A DNA stretch of 64,000 nucleotides. It comes from an uncultured Flavobacteriaceae bacterium. GTDB taxonomy: Bacteria > Bacteroidota > Bacteroidia > Flavobacteriales > Flavobacteriaceae. The stretch lies in NCBI GenBank assembly GCA_947500445.1, contig CANMSB010000022.1:17851-81850 (forward strand), read 5' to 3'. The position numbers were made by a program, and so were the translations under genes. The first letter of the stretch is position 1. Every line of letters starts with the position of its first letter. Shown here piece by piece: positions 45,601 through 54,358 of this stretch. Below the pieces are notes generated by a model. It ran no database searches and was not told the DNA's origin. It saw only the letters and a program-made list of their open reading frames with translations.

Positions 45601-46292
45601 CGGCGCAAGCCAACCCATTGGTAGGTGAGGAAGTGGAGTTTGTGCTAAAGGTTACCAATGCATCCGCAAACAATTCGGTAGGCAATATCCGTGTTTCCGA
45701 TGTGTTGACCAATATCGATGAGATCCAGTTTGAATTTGAGGGCTTTGAGGCGGCAGAAGGATCTTCCTATGATCCGGCCACCGGAATATGGCGTATTTCG
45801 GAAGAACTTTCGGTAGGAGAGGACATTACACTGGTATTATTGTACCGCTGTTTAGAAGCCGGTCTTGTAAGCAATACCGCAACTATTACCGCTTCCTCCC
45901 CTGCGGAAAGTGAGGGTCAGGAAGGGGATAACGAGGCATCGGCCACCGTTAACATATCCGAGCGTACACCGTTGGACGTTGGAATTCTATACAACCAATT
46001 TTCGCCCAATGGCGATGGTGTAAACGATGATTTGAAAATCAATCAAAGGTGTTTTGATGCTCCCGATACGGCGGATTGTAATGAACCTATAACCCTGTTA
46101 TATTCAATAGAGATTTTTAACCGTTACGGCCGTCCGGTATTTATGGTACAGGACCAAACGACGGAGGAAATTTGGGACGGTACCTGGAAAGGGGAGCAAG
46201 TTCCTGATGGTACCTATTATTATGTGTTGGAGGTGCAGGTCAATGGTGGAGGCCCGGAGATTAAAAAAGGATGGATCCAGTTAATAAGATGA
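42651..46292 (+). CDS. Giant surface protein with Calx-beta domains and CHU_C (type B) secretion tail
   Basis: 1,213 aa, signal peptide ending LRAQ (about residue 36; a start at codon 7 is also possible). Order: two Calx-beta domains (about 45-150 and 160-275, with YTLSGTATNGG and DDTVAEGDETVILTL), SprB-like Cys-containing repeats (about 280-715), a thrombospondin-3-like Asp-rich calcium region (DTDGDGIDDGEE; about 720-845), two DUF11-like domains (about 848-965 and 970-1100) and a C-terminal CHU_C domain (FSPNGDGVNDDLKI ... EIFNRYGRPVF ... PDGTYYYVLE). The tail is a type B signal for T9SS export. It is translationally coupled to its PorP/SprF partner. Confidence 0.93.
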   Translation: MELKRKMDFRNSGNRYILKYALFLSVLFIGVGLRAQVVSISVDTNTAQEISVGPTAPVTFTVSKSATPVSSSRTVFYEVVGQTTNGDDHTFLNGFVLLPAGGATSEQIVVTIFDDDLVEARENLTIRLLNGSGYSVDLFASEATVALEDNDVGTLTVDTVDADADEENSDQGRFVIRLDKENQTGATVSVAYTLSGTATNGGAQSDYTTTGQATLTFPAGQFSRAINIIPEDDTVAEGDETVILTLQSVSSPQFLLGTPNSGTVTIADNDCPAGSASPTINDNETDFCDVAQVNLDGFVDEVTPVASSLRWSLIADPTTTGDLLASPNVNQGNTYYAVYYSASGACFSPTSPVTITLAETESIGTVNQGIFSCNTTDFGGVTTLDLDTTLSGAAPGGVWTFVTGPENPGNINGNNVVNFDDDDAGTYIFRYTLTNDPCPEQTIEVSVPVSNCEPCDAGNAAPALDEDVPLIFCDVIDISLNDYTNSTPPPGTVLRWSTSRPDEDDIPPPIPDTEVEAPNAGTYFGYFYDAANECASPALRVQLTRNTTPEVEETSGDQRCGTGPVTLTISATGNPTYNWYTSPTSDTPIANGSVFTTNLSQTTIYYVEATENNCATPRIPVTATIITQPSAGTATDASACSVAANGRSSIDLDDQLVGEDEGVWTITDDPSSGALQLSNENVVDFQGLADGTYVFTFTTTGAQAPCTNESVAVSISVNDCDIDTDLDGLFDGPEASLGTDPNNRDTDGDGIDDGEEVGDDLNNPLDEDGDSIIDALESTLTDADSDGVPDQSDPANNNPCIPNNNNGLCDTDEDGIVDGEEITNGTDPNDACDPDPENENCNREIDLEIVKTIDNEDATIGDTVVFRITVTNLSDIRARGIQVAEVLEGGFQYVSHEASLGTYDPELGQWDIFEIEPVADALLEITVTIVTGSSYNNTAELLRSVPNDGNPDNDSATVSLAIERPEGINLVLEKSARIKGASLAAQANPLVGEEVEFVLKVTNASANNSVGNIRVSDVLTNIDEIQFEFEGFEAAEGSSYDPATGIWRISEELSVGEDITLVLLYRCLEAGLVSNTATITASSPAESEGQEGDNEASATVNISERTPLDVGILYNQFSPNGDGVNDDLKINQRCFDAPDTADCNEPITLLYSIEIFNRYGRPVFMVQDQTTEEIWDGTWKGEQVPDGTYYYVLEVQVNGGGPEIKKGWIQLIR

Positions 46293-47284
46293 TACGGTTC
46301 ATGGGGTATAAAAAACATCGATTGGTGGGCGAAAAAGTATCGCTGATGCTCGTTTTTTTATTGGGTATGCTATCGGCCCATGGCCAAAAAGAACCGCAAT
46401 ACACCCAGTACATGTACAACATAGGGGGCTTTAACCCCGCTTATGTGGGCACTACGGAAACGCCCGAGCTTACCACAATGTACCGGGCGCAATGGCTGGA
46501 TATTCCCGGTGCTCCGCGCACCATTCGTTTGGGGGCCAATATTCCCTTGTCCAACGAAAAAATGGGAATCGGTGTCAATGTCATTAACGATGCGTTGGGG
46601 CCTTTGAGCAATACCTTTTTAGATGTGGCCTTTAGTTATCAGATAAACTTGAGCGATGAAACCAAGTTATCTTTTGGTATGGATGCCGGTGGATCTCTGT
46701 TGAACGTTGATTTTTCCAAAGGTACTTTTGAAAACCCCGGAGAGCCTGTAGCAGCAATGGAGCCGATCAATAATTTTTATGCTACTATTGGGGCGGGGCT
46801 GTTTCTTTATCAGGAAAACTGGTATGTTGGGGTGTCCATCCCCAATTTTCTTACCGATGATATCTATAACCAGGAGGTAGCTGCGGTAGTCGAGGATAAA
46901 ATACATTATAACGTAATAGGCGGATATGTTTTCGATCTCTCGGAAAACACCAAATTAAAACCTGCATTTTTACTGAATTACGTTGTGGGTGCCCCGGTAA
47001 ATGTCAACGTGTCGGCCAATATGTTGTTTAACGACCGTTTTACCCTAGGCGCCGCCTATAGCATTGAGAACGCGGTGAGTGCCCTAGCGGGGTTTCAAAT
47101 AACCGATCCGATCTTCTTTGGGGTTTCCTATGACTATAATACCAATGGATTGGGCCAATACAACAACGGTACCCCGGAGTTTGTGTTAAAGTACTTTATT
47201 GGAAGGTCCGGAGGAAGCAAGAATATCAATACGAAGAATATCAAGGGCAAGCCAAAGCAAATCGATACACCAAGATTTTTCTAA
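46289..47284 (+). CDS. PorP/SprF family protein, partner of the giant CHU_C protein
   Basis: 331 aa from ATG 46289, which overlaps the preceding stop as ATGA; ATG codons at 46271 and 46301 are also in frame. A signal peptide ends near AHGQ, followed by the classic start KEPQYTQYMYNIGGFNPAYVGT of PorP/SprF barrels. Genes of this family next to CHU_C-tailed proteins are dedicated partners needed for secretion of that protein, as SprF is for SprB. It is followed 10 bp later by the OmpA gene. Confidence 0.92.
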   Translation: MIRFMGYKKHRLVGEKVSLMLVFLLGMLSAHGQKEPQYTQYMYNIGGFNPAYVGTTETPELTTMYRAQWLDIPGAPRTIRLGANIPLSNEKMGIGVNVINDALGPLSNTFLDVAFSYQINLSDETKLSFGMDAGGSLLNVDFSKGTFENPGEPVAAMEPINNFYATIGAGLFLYQENWYVGVSIPNFLTDDIYNQEVAAVVEDKIHYNVIGGYVFDLSENTKLKPAFLLNYVVGAPVNVNVSANMLFNDRFTLGAAYSIENAVSALAGFQITDPIFFGVSYDYNTNGLGQYNNGTPEFVLKYFIGRSGGSKNINTKNIKGKPKQIDTPRFF

Positions 47285-47294
47285 GCCGAAAGTT

Positions 47295-49232
47295 ATGCGC
47301 ATACAAATCAGTATACTGTTCATTCTATGTTCTGCGCTCCTAACGCGGGGACAGGAGTTCCGAAACAATGGGGACAAGTATTTTTATGCTTATGCCTATG
47401 AAGAGGCCATTAAGGAGTATCAAAAGCAAATGCAACGTGGGGCAATAATGACCAATCACCAATTTTTGAACTTGGCCGATTCCTACTTTATTACCAAAGA
47501 CTATACAAAAGCGGTAAAACTCTATCTCGATATCTATAAGAACGATACCATCATGTCGGATAGTCGTTTTAATAAAATGCTACAGGGCCTGGCCAAGGTT
47601 TCGGAGCCCGAACGGGTAAAGGCCTTTTTAAAATCAAAGAGTGGAAGCTTGGCGAACGAGCTGATCGAAAACGCCGCCTTCAACTTTGAACTGCTGGAGT
47701 CGGAGGTTTCCGACCCCGATAGCTATACGGTTTTCGATATCGGTGGCAATAGTCCCCAAGCAGATTTTGCGCCCAGTTTTTATCGGGATAAACTGTTGTT
47801 CAGTAGCAGCAGAAAGGCGAAGTCCAAAAAAGTATACGGGCCAACCGGCGAATCCTATATCGATATTTATGTGTCCGCTATCGGAAACAGTGGAAGGGCA
47901 TTGAACCCGAACCCTTTTGAAGGCGTTCCACCGTCCAAATTTCATAAGGCGACACCACATTATTCCGAGGAATTCGACCGTCTCTTTTATGTGCTTTCCA
48001 ATGAGAAAGATGGCGAGCTCGCCTTTAACGAAAAAGGGAAAAACGCGTTGGCGATAGGGATGTCCTACGATAATGGTTTCTTCCGTTTTCTATTAAAAGA
48101 TTTGGGTACCTCGTTTTACTACCCTTTCTATCATGAGTCGTCGGGAAGGTTGTACTTTGCTGCCGATTTCCCCGATGGTTATGGGGGTACGGACCTGTAT
48201 TATGTAGAGACCAACAATTTACAGATCATGTCCGAGCCCATTAATCTGGGACCTAGGATCAATACGCCCGGAAATGAGATCGCCCCTTATTTTTTGGAGG
48301 ATAGTTTTTATTTCTCTTCCGATATTTTCTATGGTCTCGGAGGTATGGATGTGTACAAATCTATTTTACAGTCCGACGGGAGCTATAGTACCCCGATCAA
48401 TTTGGGTAAAGGAATCAACTCACCGGCGGACGATTTCGGCTTTATTCTACGGTCGACCGAATCGGGCGGATTTCGGGGATATTTTTCTTCGAATCGAAAA
48501 GGGGGCATGGGCAACGATGACATCTATGGTTTTCGAACGGAAAAAAGCCCCGGTCTTAAAACCTTGTTGTTCCGCGGGACCATTGTACAATCGAAAACCG
48601 ACGATGGAATTCCCGACGTATCCGTACAATTGTTGGACGGCAAAGGGGCGTTAATAAAGGAAGTGTATAGCAGGGCCGATGGTAGCTATCAGTTGGAAGT
48701 GCCTTATCGTGACGGGGTTTCGCTCAAAATGACCAAACCCAAGCATTCCCGGTTTTATGAAACCTACACCGCGGAGTCGCTAGAAAAAATTCAGCAAGGA
48801 CCCTTGAATATCGGTTTGGCGGTGCTAAGCGAATTGATCGAGGAAAAGGAAGGGAAGACCGTGCTGAAAATCGATAATTTTGTGTTCGCCAAAGGGAAGA
48901 GCCAAATTACGGGCACGATAGCAGGGGAATTGGATAAAGTGGCACAGACCATGAAGGCCTTTCCGAAATTGCAATTACGGATCGAAACACATACCGATAG
49001 CAGGGGCAGTACAACTACCAATAAACGCCTGTCCCAATCGAGGGCTACGGCAATACAGCAATACCTCAGATCACAAGGGGTAGCGGCACAAAATATCCTT
49101 CGGGCCACTGGCTACGGGGAGCAAAAAATATTGAACAATTGTACCAACGGAGTATATTGTCTCGACTTTTTACATGCTCAAAACGCCCGTACGCTTTTCG
49201 TTGTCGAAAATTTAGAGGTGCTGGAACAATAG
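47295..49232 (+). CDS. PorE-like OmpA family protein (TPR, beta-propeller, OmpA)
   Basis: 645 aa from ATG 47295, giving a signal peptide ending TRGQ; an upstream frame start at 47199 lies inside the previous gene. Order: TPR-like region (about 25-125), PD40 beta-propeller (about 150-420), a carboxypeptidase-regulatory-like domain (TIVQSKTDDGIPDVSVQLLD, about 425-500) and an OmpA peptidoglycan-binding domain (about 530-645) with HTDSRGSTTTNKRLSQSRA. This domain set is that of PorE in the type IX system. It likely anchors the PorP/SprF-surface protein complex to the cell wall. Confidence 0.92.
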   Translation: MRIQISILFILCSALLTRGQEFRNNGDKYFYAYAYEEAIKEYQKQMQRGAIMTNHQFLNLADSYFITKDYTKAVKLYLDIYKNDTIMSDSRFNKMLQGLAKVSEPERVKAFLKSKSGSLANELIENAAFNFELLESEVSDPDSYTVFDIGGNSPQADFAPSFYRDKLLFSSSRKAKSKKVYGPTGESYIDIYVSAIGNSGRALNPNPFEGVPPSKFHKATPHYSEEFDRLFYVLSNEKDGELAFNEKGKNALAIGMSYDNGFFRFLLKDLGTSFYYPFYHESSGRLYFAADFPDGYGGTDLYYVETNNLQIMSEPINLGPRINTPGNEIAPYFLEDSFYFSSDIFYGLGGMDVYKSILQSDGSYSTPINLGKGINSPADDFGFILRSTESGGFRGYFSSNRKGGMGNDDIYGFRTEKSPGLKTLLFRGTIVQSKTDDGIPDVSVQLLDGKGALIKEVYSRADGSYQLEVPYRDGVSLKMTKPKHSRFYETYTAESLEKIQQGPLNIGLAVLSELIEEKEGKTVLKIDNFVFAKGKSQITGTIAGELDKVAQTMKAFPKLQLRIETHTDSRGSTTTNKRLSQSRATAIQQYLRSQGVAAQNILRATGYGEQKILNNCTNGVYCLDFLHAQNARTLFVVENLEVLEQ

Positions 49233-49278
49233 CAGAACCCATTGGTCGTACCTTTTTCAATGCCATGCTTCACGACGC

Positions 49279-50532
49279 TCAAAAAAGGACCATATAGAAA
49301 TACAGCAATGAAAATAGGGAAAGCACTACGATACCGGCGTAGGTGAGCATTTGCAACCATTTTTTGGGCCTGTTGGCTACGGGCAGCTCTTCGCTCATTA
49401 CGTTTTTAAGGTTCATATAACCGATTATCGGCGCTACCACGAAAGATACAAAGGTCGCCAGGTCCACCAGTTGTTTCATGTTCGCGGCGAAGGCCGAGAC
49501 CACCATAAAGTTGATCATTGCAAGAAGGAGCACCATAACGGCAAAGGCGTATTTTTTTGATGGGAGTTTGCTTTTCGGGAAAAGCAGGGCGATACTATCC
49601 AAACTCACCCTCGATATGGCATCGTGAGCGGTCATGCAGGTACTGAACATAGTGGCAAAGGCGGAAATAGCTATTAAAATATAGGCCCAAGAACCAATAT
49701 GAACGGTAAAAAGGCTTACCAGTTGATCGGCGAAAACCACTGCCTTACCACTCAACTGCGTTTGGGTCCCGTAGAGGGTGAACCAGCCGATAATCATAAA
49801 AAAGACCGCCAGGATCCCGGTAAGGATGTAGCCCATATTGAATTCGCGGATCGACTGCCGTAAGGTCGGTTTTCCGGAACCGGTTTTCCATTTTTCGATA
49901 CTCCATAAACTGACCCAACTGGAGGCTTCTACCGTGGTGGGCATCCACCCCATAAGGCCGATCAAAAAAAGAACGCCTACTTCATTGAACAATGGGGGCG
50001 GACTAAAATCGGGTTCGGCCATTACTTTTCCTTTTAGCACTACCAGGGCCGTAGTGGCCACCAGCGCCAAAAATAGTATGGATATGACGAACTTTAAGGA
50101 TGTTTCCAGAAAGGTATAGCGTCCGATGATGAGCAAAAGACCGATAAAACCGAACAGCCCCAACGCTACGGTGGCGGTAAGATCCCCGGGCAATTTGAAG
50201 AGGTTGATAAAAAGACCGGCCGTAACCGTATAAAGGGCGGCCAATATGGTGAAGGTAGTGACCAAGGTAATGCCCGCGTAAAACCATAAATACCCCTTGC
50301 CGCGGTTGCGGTACCCCTCGATCAATGTTTTGTCGGTAATATGGGTATACCGTACGCCAAATTCGAAAAAGGGATATTTAAAAACGTTTGCGAGCACAAT
50401 GGGTATGATCATGATCCAACCGTATTGTGCGCCGGCTTTGGTAGAGAGTACCAAATGAGAGGTGCCAATGGCCATACTGGCAAACAGTATTCCAGGTCCT
50501 AGACTTTTAAAAAACGATCTTAATTGAGACAT
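49279..50532 (-). CDS. Nramp-related transporter with non-canonical metal site
   Basis: 417 aa with about eleven hydrophobic segments, starting LGPGILFASMAIGTSHLVLSTKAGA, which is the Nramp fold. In classical Nramp manganese/iron transporters TM1 carries DPGN and TM6 carries MPHN; here the corresponding stretches read GTSH (residues 23-26) and GWMPTTVEAS, so the metal-binding Asp and Asn are missing while the TM6 Met is kept. It may carry another substrate, such as magnesium in Nramp-related branches, or an unknown one. 32 bp downstream of the SanA-like gene; probably one transcript. Confidence 0.85.
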   Translation of the reverse strand: MSQLRSFFKSLGPGILFASMAIGTSHLVLSTKAGAQYGWIMIIPIVLANVFKYPFFEFGVRYTHITDKTLIEGYRNRGKGYLWFYAGITLVTTFTILAALYTVTAGLFINLFKLPGDLTATVALGLFGFIGLLLIIGRYTFLETSLKFVISILFLALVATTALVVLKGKVMAEPDFSPPPLFNEVGVLFLIGLMGWMPTTVEASSWVSLWSIEKWKTGSGKPTLRQSIREFNMGYILTGILAVFFMIIGWFTLYGTQTQLSGKAVVFADQLVSLFTVHIGSWAYILIAISAFATMFSTCMTAHDAISRVSLDSIALLFPKSKLPSKKYAFAVMVLLLAMINFMVVSAFAANMKQLVDLATFVSFVVAPIIGYMNLKNVMSEELPVANRPKKWLQMLTYAGIVVLSLFSLLYFYMVLF

Positions 50533-50564
50533 AGGCCGTTTTTAACGGTAGCGTTACCCTTACG

Positions 50565-51200
50565 TTACTTGATGTCGATCTTATCCCCATAAAACTTGGG
50601 CTGGGTGTTGAACAACAGATCCAAAAACACTTTTACCCGTGCAAAATATTCCCTTACCTGTACTTTAAGTCCGTGATGGGTGCTAATGTCCTTTGCATTA
50701 AAACCGATTGCGGAAAGCCCCTTTTTTTCGGCCAAATAAATGGCCCGTTCGTTATGGAATTTTTGGGATATAATGGTCACTTCGGTCAAACCGAATACTT
50801 CCTTGGCCCTAACCATGGAATCCAACGTTCGAAAACCGGCATAGTCCAGATAAACCTTATCCGCTGGAATACCCCGCTTTACAAGGTCTTTTTTTATAGT
50901 GGTCGGTTCATTGTAATACACGGTGCCGTTATCCCCGCTTACCAATACAAAATTTATTTTTCCGGATTTATAAAGGGCTACGGTAGCGGTAATACGATTG
51001 GTATAATAGGCATTGGGCCTGCCGTTGGTCAATTTTTTTGATGTTCCCAAAACAAGTCCGACCCGGTTTTTTGGAATAGCTTCGATTTCAGAAAAGGTCT
51101 TTCCCTTGGCCGCGCGGTAGATGGTATAGTTGCATAACACCAGGAGCATTAGGAACGCCGCCAAAACCAGTGCCAATATTCGGAAATACTTTTTTCTCAT
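50565..51200 (-). CDS. SanA/YdcF-like DUF218 membrane protein
   Basis: 211 aa with one N-terminal helix (about 6-28) and a DUF218 domain (about 45-195) with GLVLGTSKKLTNGRPNAYYTNR and LVSGDNGTVYYNEPTTIKKDL. SanA-type proteins affect envelope permeability to vancomycin at high temperature in enterobacteria; the enzymatic reaction is not established. It precedes the Nramp-like gene. Confidence 0.88.
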   Translation of the reverse strand: MRKKYFRILALVLAAFLMLLVLCNYTIYRAAKGKTFSEIEAIPKNRVGLVLGTSKKLTNGRPNAYYTNRITATVALYKSGKINFVLVSGDNGTVYYNEPTTIKKDLVKRGIPADKVYLDYAGFRTLDSMVRAKEVFGLTEVTIISQKFHNERAIYLAEKKGLSAIGFNAKDISTHHGLKVQVREYFARVKVFLDLLFNTQPKFYGDKIDIK

Positions 51201-51393
51201 TGCCCTAAAGATAATTCTTCCTGCTCAGGTTGGGAATACCTAATGGCTATTTTAGCGTTGTAGGATATCTTTTTAAAAAGTATAATGTCCGTTTTGATGT
51301 TAGGGCAACCACCCTTTTATTGATGAAAACGAATTCCTGTTTAACCTAGGGGAGTCCTATGTCGGTACAAAAGGATACGGCCGTTAAATGCAA

Positions 51394-51417
51394 AACGGTT
51401 CTCGAACAGGAACCGTT
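51394..51417 (-). terminator. Rho-independent terminator of the PQQ-like propeller gene
   Basis: AACGGTTC (51394-51401) and GAACCGTT (51410-51417) form a perfect 8-bp stem with an 8-nt loop; on the minus strand it runs into TTTTGCATTT. It stands 31 bp after the stop of the 51449 gene. Confidence 0.78.
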
Positions 51418-51448
51418 CTGCGAAATTTTAAACAGTGTCCGCCGTCGG

Positions 51449-52714
51449 TCATTTTTCGGCCTTTGCAATTTCAAAATGAAGGCTGAAGCTGTCTTTCCCT
51501 TGATCGTCGAATTCGAAGGCACGATAATCGAATTTCTTTCTTTCCAGATTAAAGGACACCAAGAAGTTTTCGGTTATAAAATACAGTTCGTCGCCCATAC
51601 CAAAAATATTGGATAAGACCTTTTCCTTCGGGCTTTCTATTTTCCATTGTTCGCCATTTTTTGCATCTATGATGAAAAAACCGTTTTCGGCTGCGTCCGT
51701 GGAGCCTACTATGAGGTCGTTATAGGCATAAAAAGTGTCGATCTCCTCTCCATCATTTTCCAAAACGGTTTTCCATACCACTTGTCCGTCCGCAGTGTTC
51801 AGGGCGGTAACAGTGGCCGGGTCGTCACCGTTCTTTCGGGCGGCAAAGTAATAAACACCATTTTGTAATAAGGTGTTCTCCTTAATTCTGGGAGAATCGT
51901 GTTCGGTTTCATATTCCCAGTCAATGGCGGCATTGTTCGCAATGTCCAGCGCATAGATCTTGTTTCTTTCACTTGCGGTAAATGCCTTTTCAGCATCAAT
52001 TTGTAGCTGCGCATACATGGGTACGTTACCAAAACCTCTTTGCCAAATGGCCTGACCGGTTCTTGCATCAAAGCAATACACCCATGGCGCATTGGAGATC
52101 AACAGATAGTCATCGTTTATGACCGGGGAATAATTGTTGTACGGAAACTGTAGTTTGTAGTTCCAGACCAAACTTCCGTTGCGTTTGTCGAACGCGTACA
52201 GTTGGGTATTGTTCGAAGCGACGTAGATGAGCGACCCTTTAATCGGCAATCGTTGCCCGTCGGTCACATATCTTTTTGTAATTTCTTTCTGTTGGCCAAT
52301 CTCGGTTTTCCAGTATTTTTCGCCGGTATTGACATCGACCGCCAAAAATTCCCTTTGGGTACTTAGGGTATATAAAATAGCATTTTCGATTCTGAAATGG
52401 TTGTCCATTTTATTGTAGGCACCATCATCGAAGCTTAAATCCCATTTATGGGATAGCGTTTCAAGCTCGTAAGCGGCCAACGAACCATCGTTTTTCAGAA
52501 GGATAAGGCAATCGGAGGCCACCTTTTCTTGGCCCGTTATCGGTTTGTAAGCGGTATTTTGTACAATTTCTTCAATGGAAGTGGGAACCTGGTCGTTGCT
52601 ATATTCATTGGAGCTACCGTCGTCAATGGTACTTTCTATCTCTTGTCCCATTAGGGTAACGCTCGTGAACAACATTAGGATGTAGTAGGCAAAGTGGAAT
52701 CTCGTTCTATTCAT
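51449..52714 (-). CDS. Exported PQQ-like beta-propeller protein
   Basis: 421 aa with a signal peptide (about residues 1-23). At least six repeats of the type (A)LDxxNGxxxWxxxL are visible: ETLSHKWDLSF, VDVNTGEKYWKTEI, FDKRNGSLVWNYKL, FDARTGQAIWQRGF, ALDIANNAAIDWEYE and ALNTADGQVVWKTVL, the blades of a PQQ-binding-like propeller. Tryptophan docking motifs are kept but cofactor residues are not evident, so it is likely a structural/sensory propeller like BamB rather than a dehydrogenase. It stands alone with its own terminator. Confidence 0.85.
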   Translation of the reverse strand: MNRTRFHFAYYILMLFTSVTLMGQEIESTIDDGSSNEYSNDQVPTSIEEIVQNTAYKPITGQEKVASDCLILLKNDGSLAAYELETLSHKWDLSFDDGAYNKMDNHFRIENAILYTLSTQREFLAVDVNTGEKYWKTEIGQQKEITKRYVTDGQRLPIKGSLIYVASNNTQLYAFDKRNGSLVWNYKLQFPYNNYSPVINDDYLLISNAPWVYCFDARTGQAIWQRGFGNVPMYAQLQIDAEKAFTASERNKIYALDIANNAAIDWEYETEHDSPRIKENTLLQNGVYYFAARKNGDDPATVTALNTADGQVVWKTVLENDGEEIDTFYAYNDLIVGSTDAAENGFFIIDAKNGEQWKIESPKEKVLSNIFGMGDELYFITENFLVSFNLERKKFDYRAFEFDDQGKDSFSLHFEIAKAEK

Positions 52715-52894
52715 TTTTTTAACTATTGGGTCGGTCGTTTTTTACGCTTTGTGTGGCCGCTAGCAAAAAGGGGAAACGCCTTTTTGGGGTTCGAACTACT
52801 CAAGAAATAGGGTCAGTGTTATAACAGGCTTTTGTGCAGTAAATTGTTGAGGTCAAATTAAAAGTTAAGGTTGGTATCGCTTTTGTTGCCTTCG

Positions 52895-54187
52895 TCAGAA
52901 TTTTGATTGGCCTACCGTTACGACAAACGTTCCCTGTTCGTTGATCAGTCCGTGTTTTTCTTTGTTGTTTTCGGTGGTGATAATGGCGAGCATCAAACCG
53001 TTGTTATAGTCTTTAAGGGACTTGTAATTAAAATCGAGGACCACGTTTCCCTTGCTGTCCACCAAACCGCTTTTGTTCTTAAAAGTAAAAATGCCCTTTC
53101 CAAAATCGACCAATTGTTTGAGCACGGGATTGATGTGGGTAAAATACTCCGCGTTCAGGCCAAGGGTCTGATGGATATTGGCCTGTTCTTGAAAATCGAT
53201 TTTTAGGTTTTTATCGAACGCATGAATTACGTTTCCGTCAGTGTCGATCAATAATATGGAGGAGAATTGATCTGTACGGACCAAGGCGTGGTTTTTATAA
53301 AAATTGGTGGCAAATTTATAGGTAGCATCAATAACCAGTTGGTCCTTCCCATTGATAAAGCCCCAGTATCCGTCTTTGGAAACTACCCGTGCCCGATCAT
53401 TAAAAAAGGAGTAGGGCTGTTTGCTGTATTTGGCAGGTATTACGGTGTCTCCGTTGTTGTTGATAAAGCCGTATAGGTTTTCTTCGTTCCGAAAAAAGGC
53501 CAACCCTTCTGAAAAATCCCCAACCGCTTTATAGGCGTGAGTTATTACGGTTTCTCCTTTTGTGTTTATAAACCCGAACGTTTTGGTTGTGGGGTCATAG
53601 TGTTTGATGAAGCCTTCATTGGCACTTCCAAAAAGGCGCCTTTTTTGGTCTTCGGATGTTAAAATACTTCTACTTTTTTCTTGTATCGCTTTAATATGGG
53701 ATTCCTTTATTTTGTAGATAACGTTCAGGTTTTCATCCAAATATAGGTGCTCGGACATCTTCCCAAATTGTTTGTCCAATTCCTTGATGGCAAAATAAGT
53801 ACCGTTATCATAAGGGATAATGGTGGAATAGATATGATCCCCACCAAGTTGTTTTTTCTCTTTTAGCGATATAAATCGTTCCCCAAATTTGGAGGAGTCG
53901 TACGAAATCAGAATACCGTTTCGAACAGCAAATGTATTTTGGTAGTTTCGTACATCTATTTGATTTTTTACGGGAATCCCGCTTTGAATTTGCTGTCCGC
54001 TTTTATCATAGATGTCATACTTGCCATTGTGTTTGACCCAGAAATAGGTGCCATCGAAAGCGCTTACGACCTTTCCATAAAATTCATTTATCGATAGTAG
54101 TCCGTCTACCTTGGTCTGAGAGACCAAATTGCTACTGCAGCTCAGTACTAGTAAAAGTACAAACGTGTTCAATTTTTGTTTTACCAT
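52895..54187 (-). CDS. Exported WG-repeat protein
   Basis: About 430 aa from ATG 54187 (MVKQKLNTFVLLLVLSCSSNLVSQ); ATG 54196 would add three residues, and the open frame to 54349 would add an unlikely polar stretch. The signal peptide has a possible lipobox LSCS. WG (KWGFI-type) repeats are visible as KTFGFINTKGETVI, NLYGFINNNGDTVIPAKY, GYWGFINGKDQLVIDATY and SGLVDSKGNVVLDFNYK. The function of WG-repeat proteins is unknown. 171 bp downstream of the sugar isomerase-like gene. Confidence 0.82.
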   Translation of the reverse strand: MVKQKLNTFVLLLVLSCSSNLVSQTKVDGLLSINEFYGKVVSAFDGTYFWVKHNGKYDIYDKSGQQIQSGIPVKNQIDVRNYQNTFAVRNGILISYDSSKFGERFISLKEKKQLGGDHIYSTIIPYDNGTYFAIKELDKQFGKMSEHLYLDENLNVIYKIKESHIKAIQEKSRSILTSEDQKRRLFGSANEGFIKHYDPTTKTFGFINTKGETVITHAYKAVGDFSEGLAFFRNEENLYGFINNNGDTVIPAKYSKQPYSFFNDRARVVSKDGYWGFINGKDQLVIDATYKFATNFYKNHALVRTDQFSSILLIDTDGNVIHAFDKNLKIDFQEQANIHQTLGLNAEYFTHINPVLKQLVDFGKGIFTFKNKSGLVDSKGNVVLDFNYKSLKDYNNGLMLAIITTENNKEKHGLINEQGTFVVTVGQSKF

Positions 54188-54358
54188 TTGGCTCATATAA
54201 TACGATTTTAATGGGTTCAGCATGGCACATTGACTGTTTGTTGTTTTCCAGTTTTCAAACTTGGTTAGCCCATGCCGTTTTGATTCCGCTTCAAAAATAA
54301 TGTTTTGCCGATTAACAAAGGTTTTTTTGACCTTGTTATGATATATCAACTGTGTTCG

